DNA of 43,178 nt, from IMG/VR virus record IMGVR_UViG_3300042141_000196, positions 1-43,178 of that record; one strand, 5' to 3'. A model generated the notes under the pieces. The model was not told where the DNA came from. It worked only from the letters and a program-made list of their open reading frames with translations, and did no database searches. The DNA comes from a virus. The position numbers were made by a program, and so were the translations under genes. Positions 7,842 through 16,341 of this stretch are shown piece after piece (the first letter of the stretch is position 1; every line of letters begins with the position of its first letter).

Positions 7842-8789
7842 TTATTGGAAGCTGGCGGAGTAGCGGCGCACCTCGCCTTTGCGCAGCCAGGCGTCGTCCA
7901 TGCGTTGTTGCAGGATGCCTTCGGCGCGGGCGAACTGGTAGTTGGCTTTGTCCATCTGGCCGTCCTCGGCGAGGGTTTCGGCGAGGGCGTAAAATTTCAA
8001 ATAGTCGGCCAAGAACGCCGGGATGCGGTGGCGCAGCCAATACTCGTCGTTTGTCGGGAGATTGCCGGTCGTGTCTTGAAGCGCCTCGTAGCAATCGCCG
8101 GTCGTGTTGTAATAAACGAGGTCGCCTGCGGCGTAGGCGGTGGAGGCGTTGAAAGCTGACGAAGTGAAGCGCGGTTGCGGTAGAGAGAACTCCACCCACA
8201 CCGGACCCGAAATGTAATCCGTATCCGTAATGAGGATGCGGTCGTCGGTGACAACGAAGGAAAGGGACTTGGTGACACGGCCCTCGTCGGGCTTTATGTC
8301 ATAAACCTTCAGCACATTGCCGATCACCTTCATGCCATTTTGCACCAGCAGCACATAAGGGATGAACTCCTCGGCAGGCGCATTCTCGCTGGTCTCAATG
8401 TAGGTTGCGGTCAGGCGGTCGTTCCACGCGACATTCTCCGCCGTGTCGATATTCAGCAGGTCGCCCGCTGCGGTCGTGGTGACGCGCTTGATGCGCCACA
8501 CAGGGTCCGCAAATTGTGAGCCCTGCACCGCCCGGCCAATGTAGGAAGTGGTGCCCACATAATCCGACTCGTAAGTGAAAACTCCCGGCGCATAGCCATC
8601 GCCCACCGGCGTGCGGGCCTCGGTGAGATAGATGTCCGGCCAGTCAAAGAATGTCCAAGCGGTCGCGGCGGCGGTGGTGAGGTATTCCGCGAGCACGGCA
8701 GCCTGCGAGGGCATGAGTGGTTGCGCGGCATCAATGCCCATGCGGCCTACGACGCCATCGCGGACCGTGCGGTAAGGCGTGGCCTTCAT
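7842..8789 (-). CDS. Probable head-tail connector/adaptor protein
   Basis: 315 residues beginning MKATPYRTVRDGVVGRMGID. The early segment QPLMPSQAAVLAEYLTTAAA followed by WTFFDWP, and the end segment RAEGILQQRMDDAWLRKGE, are the kind of helical ends seen in tail tubular A/adaptor proteins. The middle is beta-rich. The ATG at 8789 overlaps the portal stop (ATGA), so it is translated directly after the portal. That position is the usual place for a connector in short-tailed phages. Assignment rests on position and general pattern. Confidence 0.5.
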   Translation of the reverse strand: MKATPYRTVRDGVVGRMGIDAAQPLMPSQAAVLAEYLTTAAATAWTFFDWPDIYLTEARTPVGDGYAPGVFTYESDYVGTTSYIGRAVQGSQFADPVWRIKRVTTTAAGDLLNIDTAENVAWNDRLTATYIETSENAPAEEFIPYVLLVQNGMKVIGNVLKVYDIKPDEGRVTKSLSFVVTDDRILITDTDYISGPVWVEFSLPQPRFTSSAFNASTAYAAGDLVYYNTTGDCYEALQDTTGNLPTNDEYWLRHRIPAFLADYLKFYALAETLAEDGQMDKANYQFARAEGILQQRMDDAWLRKGEVRRYSASFQ

Positions 8790-10879
8790 TGCGGGGCTCC
8801 TTGTTGCAACGCGGGCAGCGTGCCTTGGCGACCGATCTGCGCGTTTTGTTGTTGTTGGAGTTGGAAGTTGAAGCCCTTTAGGCGGGCCTCGATCATGTTG
8901 CGGAAAATCTCGTCTTGCTGCATCCGCTGTTGGAGCGCGGGGTTGGCTTGGATGATGCCTTGGAGGACTTGGGCGCGGAGTTGGTGGTTCTGGCCTTCGG
9001 CGGGGAGTTCCGGCTCGGTGCCTGCGGCGATCTTCGTGAAGGCCAGTTGCTCCTCGTTGGCCTCGATGGCGGCGGCGGGGCCGGGGTCGCGGACGAGCAT
9101 TTCGGCGAGGACCGGATCGACGGCGCTCATGATGAATTTGATGAGCCCGGCGCGGTCGATGACTCCGGCGGTATCCATCGGCACGATGGCTTTGCTGATG
9201 TAGTCGAGCTTCGCGCCGAGGGCTTCGGCGTCGAGGTTGCGGGCGTCCCAATCCACGATGAGGTCGAACTTGCCTTGGATGCTTTCGCGGTCGGCTTGGA
9301 ACGGGAGGCTTTGGCCACCGGAGACTCGGAGGATTTGGACGGGCAGCATGTATTGCTGCATGAGTTGGTAGGTCTGAACGATGATGGCTTTGAAGTCGCG
9401 AAGCCAGCGGTCCACCGTGTGCTGGGTGACGAGGGCGGTGTAGTTGGGATCAACCCCCTCGCCTGCCATGCCGAAGTATTCATTCACATCGCGGCGCACG
9501 GCGCGTTCGATCTCGATGGTGCCTTGGTCGAACGGCGGCGGTTGCATCCAGCCGATTTCGTTCGGGCGGCGCTCGGGGATTTGCACGGCGGGGCCGAGGA
9601 TGATGTCGAGCTTGCCACGGTTCGCTGGCACGCGCATGGGCGGGAGGATGGCGATTCCGGCGCGATCAGTGCGGTAGTCGCGCTGGGTCTTGATTTCCGC
9701 CTGCATGGTGCTGACGATCTCGGGGATGCCGCGTGTCTCCAGCAGGCAGCGTGTCACACGCTCGCGGGGCAGTTCGATGAAAGGATATTCGCCGTGCGAG
9801 TAGGGGGAGATTTCCTCTTTGGCGAATATGTCCACATTCGGGTGCATGACCCGGCACATGACTTTTGTGGCTCCGGTCTTCTCGTCGGTCTCCTTGGAAT
9901 AGACATGCCAGATTTCGATGAGGTCGCGGTGGTCTTGCCAGAGGATCGAGTCGCGGCGGTTGTGGTTCTGCTGGCTGTAAATCGGCCAGAGGCTTGTGCC
10001 CTTGTAGTTCTCGGCCTTCTCGTAGAATTCGTAGGGATAGCCTTCCGTGACCGTGCGCTCTTCCAATTCCTCGCAAGTCACCATTTCGCGGCGGGCGATC
10101 CATGGGGCGCGTTGCAGGTCGTAGGTGGCGGTGGGGAAAATAATGTCGTTGAAAGGCTCCAGGGCGGTCCACTCGGGCTTGCTCTCAAAAATGTAGGGCT
10201 CGGTGTATTCCACCGTGCCGCCCTCGCGGAGCTTGCGGATATTGGCGGCAGTGCCGGTGCCGGGGGCGAATTGCTCGGCGATCTCGATGGCGATCTCCTC
10301 TTGCAGCGGATCGAGGATGGCCCCGATGAGCATGGCAAGCGGCGAGGCCGGGTCGCCCTGCTCTTGGGCCATGACGATGAGGTCTTCGAGCGTGACGGAT
10401 TTTTCCTCAATGCGCGTCGTCGTTTTCCAGAACACGCCCATGATGGCGAGGCCGTAGGTGGCGCGGATGTTGAGGGCGAGTTCGATTTCGCGGCGGAGGT
10501 CGGAGGCGCAATGGGTGAAGAGCATCCACTTCAACACGGCCTCGGCGGCGGTGCGGGAGAGGGAGTCCGAGGATTCCACCGGCATCATTTGCAGGCGGGC
10601 GGCGAAGGTGGCGGTGAGGCAAAGCTGGGCCTCGCGGTTGCAAACGAGGTCGGCGAGGCGGATGCGGCTGTCGGCGGAGCCTTCCCAGGGGAAAACATTT
10701 CGCCCGTAGTTGCTGGCCCATTTGCGGCCATCGGAAGACTGGCCATCCCACAGGGCCATGCGGGTATCGTAGTTCCGAGAGCGGAGGGTCGAGAACCAAC
10801 CGCCATCGGTGGCCGCTTCGGTGAGCTGGCCGATCCAATACTTTGTGTCCCGAGTTTCCTCGGCAGAGTCTTTAATCAT
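8786..10879 (-). CDS. Portal protein
   Basis: 697 residues beginning MIKDSAEETRDTKYWIGQLT. Features that fit a portal: an N-terminal R-N-Y-D-x-R-M-x-L-W-D-G-Q segment, a long helical core, a stem-like region around TMQAEIKTQRDYRTDRAGIA, VRRDVNEYFGMAGEGVDPNY, and a Gln-rich C-terminal helix (QLQQQQNAQ) that could enter the capsid lumen. Length agrees with large podovirus portals of about 600-750 residues. Overlapping ATGA junctions link it to the gene before it and to the connector after it. The dodecameric portal would anchor packaging and the tail. Confidence 0.75.
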   Translation of the reverse strand: MIKDSAEETRDTKYWIGQLTEAATDGGWFSTLRSRNYDTRMALWDGQSSDGRKWASNYGRNVFPWEGSADSRIRLADLVCNREAQLCLTATFAARLQMMPVESSDSLSRTAAEAVLKWMLFTHCASDLRREIELALNIRATYGLAIMGVFWKTTTRIEEKSVTLEDLIVMAQEQGDPASPLAMLIGAILDPLQEEIAIEIAEQFAPGTGTAANIRKLREGGTVEYTEPYIFESKPEWTALEPFNDIIFPTATYDLQRAPWIARREMVTCEELEERTVTEGYPYEFYEKAENYKGTSLWPIYSQQNHNRRDSILWQDHRDLIEIWHVYSKETDEKTGATKVMCRVMHPNVDIFAKEEISPYSHGEYPFIELPRERVTRCLLETRGIPEIVSTMQAEIKTQRDYRTDRAGIAILPPMRVPANRGKLDIILGPAVQIPERRPNEIGWMQPPPFDQGTIEIERAVRRDVNEYFGMAGEGVDPNYTALVTQHTVDRWLRDFKAIIVQTYQLMQQYMLPVQILRVSGGQSLPFQADRESIQGKFDLIVDWDARNLDAEALGAKLDYISKAIVPMDTAGVIDRAGLIKFIMSAVDPVLAEMLVRDPGPAAAIEANEEQLAFTKIAAGTEPELPAEGQNHQLRAQVLQGIIQANPALQQRMQQDEIFRNMIEARLKGFNFQLQQQQNAQIGRQGTLPALQQGAPQ

Positions 10880-11223
10880 GCGGTGCGGAGGCCGGGCATG
10901 AGGATGGCGAACTTCCCTGTGCCGCCGCATTTGACGACGCACTGGGGGAAGTTGCGTTTGAACCACGCGATGAAATCGGAGTCGCGCCAGCAGCCGGGGA
11001 CTTTCCAATTCCAGAAGTGGTAAATTTGGGGATCAACGGAGAGGGTCAAAGCGCCCACGCCTTCGATGGAGCGGAGGTCTTGCTTGGCGTGGTCGGCGGC
11101 GATGGCGTGCTGGCGGGCGTCGGCCTGCACGGCGCGGGAGTTCCACTGCTCGAACAACTCGCTTTTCGCTCCTTCGGCGAGGTCGCCGGGGAGGTCGCTG
11201 AGGGCTTCTTTGAGGATTTCCAT
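10876..11223 (-). CDS. Small conserved-looking protein between capsid and portal
   Basis: 115 residues beginning MEILKEALSDLPGDLAEGAK. The C-terminal half, LSVDPQIYHFWNWKVPGCWR followed by DSDFIAWFKRNFPQC, resembles small head-region proteins placed between capsid and portal in other phages; their role is not known to me. Its stop overlaps the portal ATG (ATGA). It may be a head decoration or assembly factor. Confidence 0.55.
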   Translation of the reverse strand: MEILKEALSDLPGDLAEGAKSELFEQWNSRAVQADARQHAIAADHAKQDLRSIEGVGALTLSVDPQIYHFWNWKVPGCWRDSDFIAWFKRNFPQCVVKCGGTGKFAILMPGLRTA

Positions 11224-11252
11224 TGAGAAAGAAATTGAATCCCCTGCCCCGA

Positions 11253-11291
11253 TTGCCGGTGGCCTGTCCTGAGACGAGGGGCCACCGGCAA
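11253..11291 (-). terminator. Strong hairpin downstream of the capsid gene
   Basis: TTGCCGGTGGCC (11253-11264) and GGCCACCGGCAA (11280-11291) are perfect 12-bp inverted repeats around a 15-base loop. The hairpin sits between the capsid stop and the next gene. No U-run follows on the minus strand, so partial termination, attenuation or mRNA 3'-end protection are all possible. Confidence 0.55.
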
Positions 11292-11307
11292 GGGCTGGGG
11301 GGCGGGA

Positions 11308-12318
11308 TTACGCGGTGGCCGCGAATTTTCCGAGAACCTGCGGGTTGCTGACCGCTACGCCGAAGATGGCGTCGCAGAAACCACGGCGTCCACCGCCACG
11401 GTCTTCCAGCTCTTCCATGCGGGGTTTGCGGTTGAAGCCGATGGAAACGAGGTCCATGTCGAGCACATAGCCACGGGCCGCTGCCGCGCTGGCGGTGCCG
11501 CCATTGGCGAGGTAGGTCGAGACATGCAGCGAGAGAACGCCGAAGTCGCCTTCGTAGATGTCGATCGTGTTCACGATCTTCTTGTTCTCGACATTCGAGG
11601 AGAAGGTGCGAACCGAGGACATCACATTCGTGCTGCCCGCTTGGGTGCGGATGAAGTTGGTGAACGCACGCTTGAGGGAGGTGCCGCAAACGAGGTCGTA
11701 GTTGCGACGAGCGCGGCGAACCTTGAACATCGACTCCAACACATCAATGACATTCGACTCGGTGAGCGAGGAAGTGACGGTGGTGTTGATCGACGCGGCA
11801 GGGGTGCGGAACGCGGTCGGAACGGCTGTGGCTGTGTCGGCTTGCGCGGTGGATTTGATCCACTCGCCGATGCCACGGGTTTTGTAGGGGGCTGCGCCGG
11901 ATTGAACCTGGCTGTCGTTGTCGGAGCCCATGATGGCCTCGATGTCGATCTTGAGTTCGACGAGGGCTTTCGCGGCGGCTTTGTTGAAAGCCTGCTTGCG
12001 GCCTACACCGGCGAGGTCGGCGACATTCTCCACGAGGTCGTCCACTTGGAACGCCCGGCGGACTTTTTGGATGCGGCCCGAGAGGAGTTCGCGGTTCGCG
12101 TGCTGGTCGTCAAACGAGGAGACATCCGCGTCGGCGAGGACGCCTGCGGTCTGCGGATCGTTGTAGCGGTCGGCGGGCCATTGGAAGAGGACATTGGTGG
12201 GCTCTTTCGACTTTTTGCAAAGCGAGAAGAGAGGCGTGTCGCCGGGTTCGATGAGGACCATCGCGTCGGACAAGTCCTCGCGTTGGCCTTTAACAGTAGT
12301 GATGGGGGTAGCTGGCAT
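11308..12318 (-). CDS. Major capsid protein, SU10-like (DUF5309 type)
   Basis: 336 residues beginning MPATPITTVKGQREDLSDAM. The N-terminal segment REDLSDAMVLIEPGDTPLFS, and the following FQW, match the start of the SU10-type major head family (R-E-D-L-x-D-x-I-x-x-x-x-P-x-x-T-P). The remainder fits an HK97-fold shell protein: a helix with VRRAFQVDDLVENVA, a spine-like helical region around AAKALVELKIDIEAI, and a C-terminal domain ending SNPQVLGKFAATA. It follows a scaffold gene and precedes a strong hairpin. The leader is A/C-rich and lacks a Shine-Dalgarno, striking for what should be the most abundant virion protein. Confidence 0.8.
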   Translation of the reverse strand: MPATPITTVKGQREDLSDAMVLIEPGDTPLFSLCKKSKEPTNVLFQWPADRYNDPQTAGVLADADVSSFDDQHANRELLSGRIQKVRRAFQVDDLVENVADLAGVGRKQAFNKAAAKALVELKIDIEAIMGSDNDSQVQSGAAPYKTRGIGEWIKSTAQADTATAVPTAFRTPAASINTTVTSSLTESNVIDVLESMFKVRRARRNYDLVCGTSLKRAFTNFIRTQAGSTNVMSSVRTFSSNVENKKIVNTIDIYEGDFGVLSLHVSTYLANGGTASAAAARGYVLDMDLVSIGFNRKPRMEELEDRGGGRRGFCDAIFGVAVSNPQVLGKFAATA

Positions 12319-12353
12319 GGTGGTGGTTTGGGGGGTTTAAGTTTTGGGTTGGG

Positions 12354-13397
12354 TTAGTTGAAAAGTGAGGCGACGAAATTCTCGGCGGCATCACGGTTTC
12401 CGGACTTCTTCAACAGATCGAGCGGGTCGGCTTTGGTTTTGGTTTTCGGAGCGGCGGAGGGGCTGACAACCTTGGGAGCGACGGCGGGTTTCGCGGCGGC
12501 GGCGGGAGCTTTTGGCTTGGCCGCTGCGGATTTCTTGGCCATGGCCTCGGCTTGCTGGAAGCGGAGGGCTTGGCCGCGAATGGCGTCGCCGATGATGAGT
12601 TCGAGATTCGGGAGCTTGGCGATGCCGGGATACGCTTGCAGCGTGGTGAGCATCATCTTGCGGGCCGGGGATTCGTCTTGGAAAAGCTCGGGATAAACGG
12701 CGCGGGCTTCGTGCTGGAAGGTCTCGCGCTGGGCGAGGTAGTTCCGGCGGGCGGGCTCGGCTTTGAGGATTTGGCGGGCGACTCGCAGGCGCTCTTGAAG
12801 CTCTTGCTTCGTGAACTTGCGGGTGCTGCCGTCTCCCATGGGCACTTCCACTTCGCCTTCCATGTCGGCTTTGGCGATGAGGTCGGGCACATTGTCGAGG
12901 ACGGTGTTCGCGGCGGCGATGCGGCTCTCCAAGGCGTCGGCGGTGGTGACATCGGCGAGCGGGTCGCTGGCGTCTTGCACCACGATGGGCTGGGCTTTGG
13001 TGAGGGCGTCACGGGCGGCGGCGAGTTCGGCTTGGAGGGTGGTGGCTTGCTCCTCGGCGCTTTTGGCGCGGGCGGTGAGCTTGTCCACGCGCTTGGTGAG
13101 TTTCCTCACGGCGGCGGGCTCGGCCTCTACGGTCTCCTCGTCGGGGTCTTCGTCGTCGGTGGCGTCGTCGGTTTCCTCGGGCTCGTCGGCTTCGTCGGAG
13201 GGATCGGACGAATCGGACGAATCTTCGGGGGAATCTTCGGTCTCTTCGGTTTCGGTTGTGTTGTCAGGGGTCTCATCCGCGATTGCTTCCTGGTCGGCCT
13301 TGGGGGCCGCCGGAGATGTCTCATCCACGGTGGGGAGGGTGACTCCCAGCGCGTCGATGACTTCGCCGATGCTGAATGCTGTTTCTGTCTGGTCCAT
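12354..13397 (-). CDS. Capsid scaffolding protein (probable)
   Basis: 347 residues from the ATG at 13397 (MDQTETAFSIGEVIDALGVT); a TTG six codons upstream is possible but less likely. Residues about 25-100 are extremely acidic (runs of E, D, S). Residues about 105-155 form a coiled coil (RKLTKRVDKLTARAKSAEEQ). The end is Lys/Ala/Pro-rich and closes with DAAENFVASLFN. This composition and the place immediately before the capsid gene are typical of tailed-phage scaffolds. No protease motif is visible. Confidence 0.65.
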   Translation of the reverse strand: MDQTETAFSIGEVIDALGVTLPTVDETSPAAPKADQEAIADETPDNTTETEETEDSPEDSSDSSDPSDEADEPEETDDATDDEDPDEETVEAEPAAVRKLTKRVDKLTARAKSAEEQATTLQAELAAARDALTKAQPIVVQDASDPLADVTTADALESRIAAANTVLDNVPDLIAKADMEGEVEVPMGDGSTRKFTKQELQERLRVARQILKAEPARRNYLAQRETFQHEARAVYPELFQDESPARKMMLTTLQAYPGIAKLPNLELIIGDAIRGQALRFQQAEAMAKKSAAAKPKAPAAAAKPAVAPKVVSPSAAPKTKTKADPLDLLKKSGNRDAAENFVASLFN

Positions 13398-13716
13398 GGT
13401 TTGTGGTGCGTCCAAGTCGCGGTGTCAGAACTGAGGGTTTATGCGGCTCCGCACGGTTTCCACGGAATCGCGGCGAGCAGTTCAGCACTCGCGCTGATGA
13501 GGGAAATGCCTGCGAAAATTGCGGAGCGGAAGGGGGTGCTGGCGTAATGGGACTAAACGGGCACTAACGGGACTAAACGGGGGCTAAAAAGATTTCACCA
13601 CGGAGGACACGGAGGACACGGAGGAGGGGGAAGTTACCACTGATTTGCATTGCTGGCTCAATGGTCAAGCCTCTGTAGGTTTCCTGCCTCTGGCAGAGAA
13701 CAAAAATTCCGACGAC
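13398..13716. other. Non-coding gap of about 320 bp with two repeat types
   Basis: No convincing gene. GGGACTAAACGGG occurs twice around 13549-13582 with a related GGGCACTAACGGG between. A dispersed repeat copy lies at 13600-13626 (ACCACGGAGGACACGGAGGA). CTGCCTCTGGCAG at 13686-13698 could form a small hairpin. On the minus strand a TTGACC at 13676-13671 could serve as a -35 box for the scaffold-capsid genes, but I see no good -10 partner. Confidence 0.6.
13600..13628 (+). repeat. Dispersed CCACGGAGGACACGGAGG repeat, copy 2
   Basis: CACCACGGAGGACACGGAGG followed by ACACGGAGGAG matches the other copies at 688, 14398 and 16139 with A-to-G changes. It lies in the non-coding gap before the scaffold gene. 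Confidence 0.7.
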
Positions 13717-13953
13717 TTATTTCTTGGCTAGGAAAGCCTCGGCGCGGGTGCGCTTGATTTCTTCGCGGAGGGTGCGGAGGGCTTCCAAGCCACCGGCGCT
13801 GTGGGCGAGGAGGCCGGGGTTCTGCGCGGTCTGTGGCATGCAGGTGATCTCGGCGGCGTCCTCGATGGCGTCGGTGATTTTGAGGAGCACGGCGCGGAAC
13901 CATGTTTCCTCGGGCGGCACGCACCAGGCGGCGGATTGTTCGTCGGCGGTCAT
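13717..13953 (-). CDS. Hypothetical protein
   Basis: 78 residues beginning MTADEQSAAWCVPPEETWFR. It looks helical throughout with a basic end (EEIKRTRAEAFLAKK). No family recognised. It stands two bases after the gene above, in the packaging-head cluster. A head-assembly or packaging accessory role is possible by location only. Confidence 0.5.
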   Translation of the reverse strand: MTADEQSAAWCVPPEETWFRAVLLKITDAIEDAAEITCMPQTAQNPGLLAHSAGGLEALRTLREEIKRTRAEAFLAKK

Positions 13954-13955
13954 GC

Positions 13956-14210
13956 TTAAAAGGGAATCTCGGGCGACTCGGTGAGCGAGTCGGAATGCGG
14001 CTCGGCGGCGGAATCCTCGCGGGGCTTCTTGGGCTCGAAGTAGAGTTTGAAATACTTTTCGCCCGTGTCGCGGCTTTCGTTCACATACGCGCTGATCCAA
14101 TACTCGCGGCCCTCGATGGTGCATGAGCCTTTGTGCGTGGGGTGGGTTTCCTTTTCCTTTTTCTTGTTGCGGGAAAGGCTGCCGTGGTTGTCGGTGCGTT
14201 TGGCGCTCAT
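13956..14210 (-). CDS. Small beta-rich protein, unknown function
   Basis: 84 residues beginning MSAKRTDNHGSLSRNKKKEK. After a basic N-terminal tail, GSCTIEGREYWISAYVNESR followed by EKYFKLYFEPKK resembles small phage proteins of an OB-like or DUF736-like style. The end is acidic and Ser-rich (DSLTESPEIPF), reminiscent of the acidic tails of ssDNA-binding proteins, but it is too short to claim this. The start overlaps the stop of the HTH gene above (ATGA). Confidence 0.5.
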   Translation of the reverse strand: MSAKRTDNHGSLSRNKKKEKETHPTHKGSCTIEGREYWISAYVNESRDTGEKYFKLYFEPKKPREDSAAEPHSDSLTESPEIPF

Positions 14211-14359
14211 GCGAGTTTTTCGAGGTCGGCGGCGCGATACCAGGCGCGGGCTCCTTGGCGGCGAATCGGGCGGAGAATGCCGGAGTCGATCAGTTTGGTG
14301 ATTTGCTTTGCGCTAACGCCCAATCGGGCCATGACATCGCGGCGGCGGAGTAGTTTCAT
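14207..14359 (-). CDS. Small MerR/excisionase-like helix-turn-helix protein
   Basis: 50 residues beginning MKLLRRRDVMARLGVSAKQI. The fold is the compact winged HTH of the HTH_17/excisionase type: RRRDVMARLGVSAKQITKLI forms the helices and ILRPIRRQGARAWYRAADLE the wing and last helix. It lies just downstream of the terminase large gene. A small terminase-like DNA-binding role or a transcriptional role is possible; neither can be proved from sequence. Confidence 0.6.
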   Translation of the reverse strand: MKLLRRRDVMARLGVSAKQITKLIDSGILRPIRRQGARAWYRAADLEKLA

Positions 14360-14397
14360 GGATGCTTTGATTTTAGGAGAGGGAGTCAAGGGAGGGA

Positions 14398-14434
14398 TTG
14401 ACCACAGAGGACACAGAGGGCACGGAGGGAGGAT
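14398..14434 (+). repeat. Dispersed repeat, copy 3 (3' side of terminase)
   Basis: TTGACCACAGAGGACACAGA followed by GGGCACGGAGGGAGGATTT. It directly abuts the terminase stop codon and matches the copy on the other side of the gene at 16139 in the same orientation, with only a few differences. Confidence 0.8.
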
Positions 14435-16138
14435 TTAGTAGCAGCCTCCTCCTCGGGTGCGCAGCGAGGCGGGGTCTTCGTATTCGACGCCGGAGAGAGT
14501 GATGTAGCGGAGGAGGTCGATCCAATCTTTGGTCGCGCCGCGTTTGCCGTCCGCGCCGGTCCATGTTTTCAAGGCGTAGATGAGGTTTTGGCAACGCTCG
14601 GAGATGTAGAGCCGGGGGGAGTTGAGGGCATCGACGGGGGCTTCGTCGTTGTAGGCGAGCCAGTCGTTGATGAGGGTGACGCCTTCGACGATGGCTTGGC
14701 CGCTGGTGGCGCGGAAGTCGAGGCCGATGCGGTCGCTGCATTGCTCGATCAAAGTTCGCACGCCTTCGTGCGTCATGGTGGGCGTGTTGCCGTAGCGGCT
14801 ATCCATCCAACGCTCGGCGACTTCGACGCCATCGGCTTTCTCGGCGGCTTCGATGATGCGCTGATAGTCCTCGAAGCCAAACCCGGCGCAGGCTTTTTGC
14901 GCGGGGCCGGGGCGTCCGTCTTGTAGCTTGCCATCGGCTTCGGCCCACGGGCCGGGGTAGCCGACGCCTTCGATGTAGTCGAGCTGGTCGGGGAACTCGC
15001 GGTAAATCCAGCACCGGCCATCGGGCGTGAACCGAATCCACAGCATGGCCCATGTTTTCCCCTCGCCCGGATCGACGAAATGGAAGACGGTTCCCTCCTT
15101 GGGAACTTGGTCGTGCGGGACGACATGAACGCCTTCGCGAAATTTCGGAAACATGGAGAGCCGGGCTTTGGTGGGGACGCCGTAGGCTCGCATCAAGATT
15201 CGCTCGCGGTTGCTGCCGCGCAGTTCGGTTTCCATGGCCTCGGGGTTGCCGAAGGGATTGTCGGAGGTGTGGAAATAAACGACGCGGGCTTTCTCGCGGG
15301 TGCATTGCTGGATGCGGGGCACGCTCTCCACGCCGATGAGTCGGCCATCGCGGTAGCGGGGAAGCAGCGGGGCGGGGCATTCCTCCAGCGTCTTCGCGCC
15401 ATCGAGGTATTCTTTGACCGTGGTGGTGTAGCCTTCCACCGGCGTGAAGCCGATGCCGAGTTCGCCGTCGCGGGTGAGCAGACGGAAGCGTAAGGCTTCA
15501 AGCCAATCGGGCGTGACCAATTCGTCGGCCCACACGAAATTCAACTCCGCGCCTTCGATGGAGGTGACATCCATCGAGTAGAACTTGAACCAGCATTGCG
15601 AGCCATTCGGCAGCACGAAGCTGTTCTCGGTGAAGCCGCCTTTTTGCGAGTAGGTGATGTTGGCCACCGCGCCCTTCTTGAGCTTGCCGCTGGCGGTGGG
15701 TTTCCATTCCTTGGGCAGATACTCCCACAAATAGGGCTGCTGGTTCTGGATGCTGGCGGATTCGGTGGATTGCAGGCACCAGACTTTGGCTCCCGGCTTT
15801 TCGACGAGGTGCTGCATGGCGCGGCGGGCAAAGTAGCGGGACTTGCCGGAGCGGTTGCCGCCGAGGATCAAAAGCTCGGTGACGCCCTTGGGGAATTTCT
15901 CGCGGAGGTCGGCATAGGCGGAATCGGCGCGTTGCCAGGCGGGGTTCAGCCAGCCGTAACGCCAAGGGTCTTCGACCATGCGGGCGATTTGCTCCTCGCG
16001 TTCGCGGTGGATGGCGAGGAGTTGGGCCTCGGTGGCGGCGAGCTTTTGGCCTCGGTAGCGGACGACGAAGGAGCCATCGGGGCGGCGGCCTTCGACTTCG
16101 ATGGGGGGGATGACGGGGTTGGGGGTTTGGGGGATCAT
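14435..16138 (-). CDS. terL: Terminase large subunit
   Basis: 567 residues. The ATPase domain shows Walker A GGNRSGKS (93-100), Walker B NFVWADE (200-206) and a coupling-like motif GFTPVEGYT (230-238). A C-terminal nuclease domain begins around HFVDPGEGKTWAMLW, whose Asp is the expected first metal ligand; RWMDSRYGN further on may supply another. It packages genomic DNA into the procapsid through the portal. The start overlaps the stop of the small gene upstream (ATGA). No obvious small terminase subunit is adjacent; the small coiled-coil and HTH genes nearby are candidates. Direct repeats lie at both ends of the gene. Confidence 0.9.
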   Translation of the reverse strand: MIPQTPNPVIPPIEVEGRRPDGSFVVRYRGQKLAATEAQLLAIHREREEQIARMVEDPWRYGWLNPAWQRADSAYADLREKFPKGVTELLILGGNRSGKSRYFARRAMQHLVEKPGAKVWCLQSTESASIQNQQPYLWEYLPKEWKPTASGKLKKGAVANITYSQKGGFTENSFVLPNGSQCWFKFYSMDVTSIEGAELNFVWADELVTPDWLEALRFRLLTRDGELGIGFTPVEGYTTTVKEYLDGAKTLEECPAPLLPRYRDGRLIGVESVPRIQQCTREKARVVYFHTSDNPFGNPEAMETELRGSNRERILMRAYGVPTKARLSMFPKFREGVHVVPHDQVPKEGTVFHFVDPGEGKTWAMLWIRFTPDGRCWIYREFPDQLDYIEGVGYPGPWAEADGKLQDGRPGPAQKACAGFGFEDYQRIIEAAEKADGVEVAERWMDSRYGNTPTMTHEGVRTLIEQCSDRIGLDFRATSGQAIVEGVTLINDWLAYNDEAPVDALNSPRLYISERCQNLIYALKTWTGADGKRGATKDWIDLLRYITLSGVEYEDPASLRTRGGGCY

Positions 16139-16341
16139 TTGACCACAGAGGACACAGAGGGCACAGAGGAGGATTTGAGTTCGGATTCGCGGAGGCTGAG
16201 CCAGGTGATGGCGCGTCCGGCGTCGCCGACATCCTCGGGGGTAATGCAGAGGTCGGAGATAACCCCGGCATCTTGCAGGAGGTTCAGCGCATGGGTGGCG
16301 TCGATCCGCCGGTGAGCAATGTAGTCGCGCAGGGAGTTCAT
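16135..16341 (-). CDS. Small protein whose 3' end is a dispersed repeat
   Basis: 68 residues beginning MNSLRDYIAHRRIDATHALN. The first about 50 residues look helical. The C-terminus SSVPSVSSVVK is encoded entirely by the dispersed repeat at 16139-16176, so the repeat has supplied the end of the reading frame and the stop overlapping the terminase start (ATGA). The start overlaps the gene above. Function unknown; the location just before terL makes a small terminase accessory role conceivable. Confidence 0.5.
   Translation of the reverse strand: MNSLRDYIAHRRIDATHALNLLQDAGVISDLCITPEDVGDAGRAITWLSLRESELKSSSVPSVSSVVK
16139..16176 (+). repeat. Dispersed repeat, copy 4 (5' side of terminase)
   Basis: TTGACCACAGAGGACACAGA followed by GGGCACAGAGGAGGATTT, almost identical to the copy at 14398. 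It lies just upstream of the terminase start and within the end of the preceding gene. Confidence 0.8.

Noticed and set aside
8915-11023. 702-codon plus-strand open frame
   Set aside because: Antisense of the portal gene, which has clear protein features and coupled neighbours.
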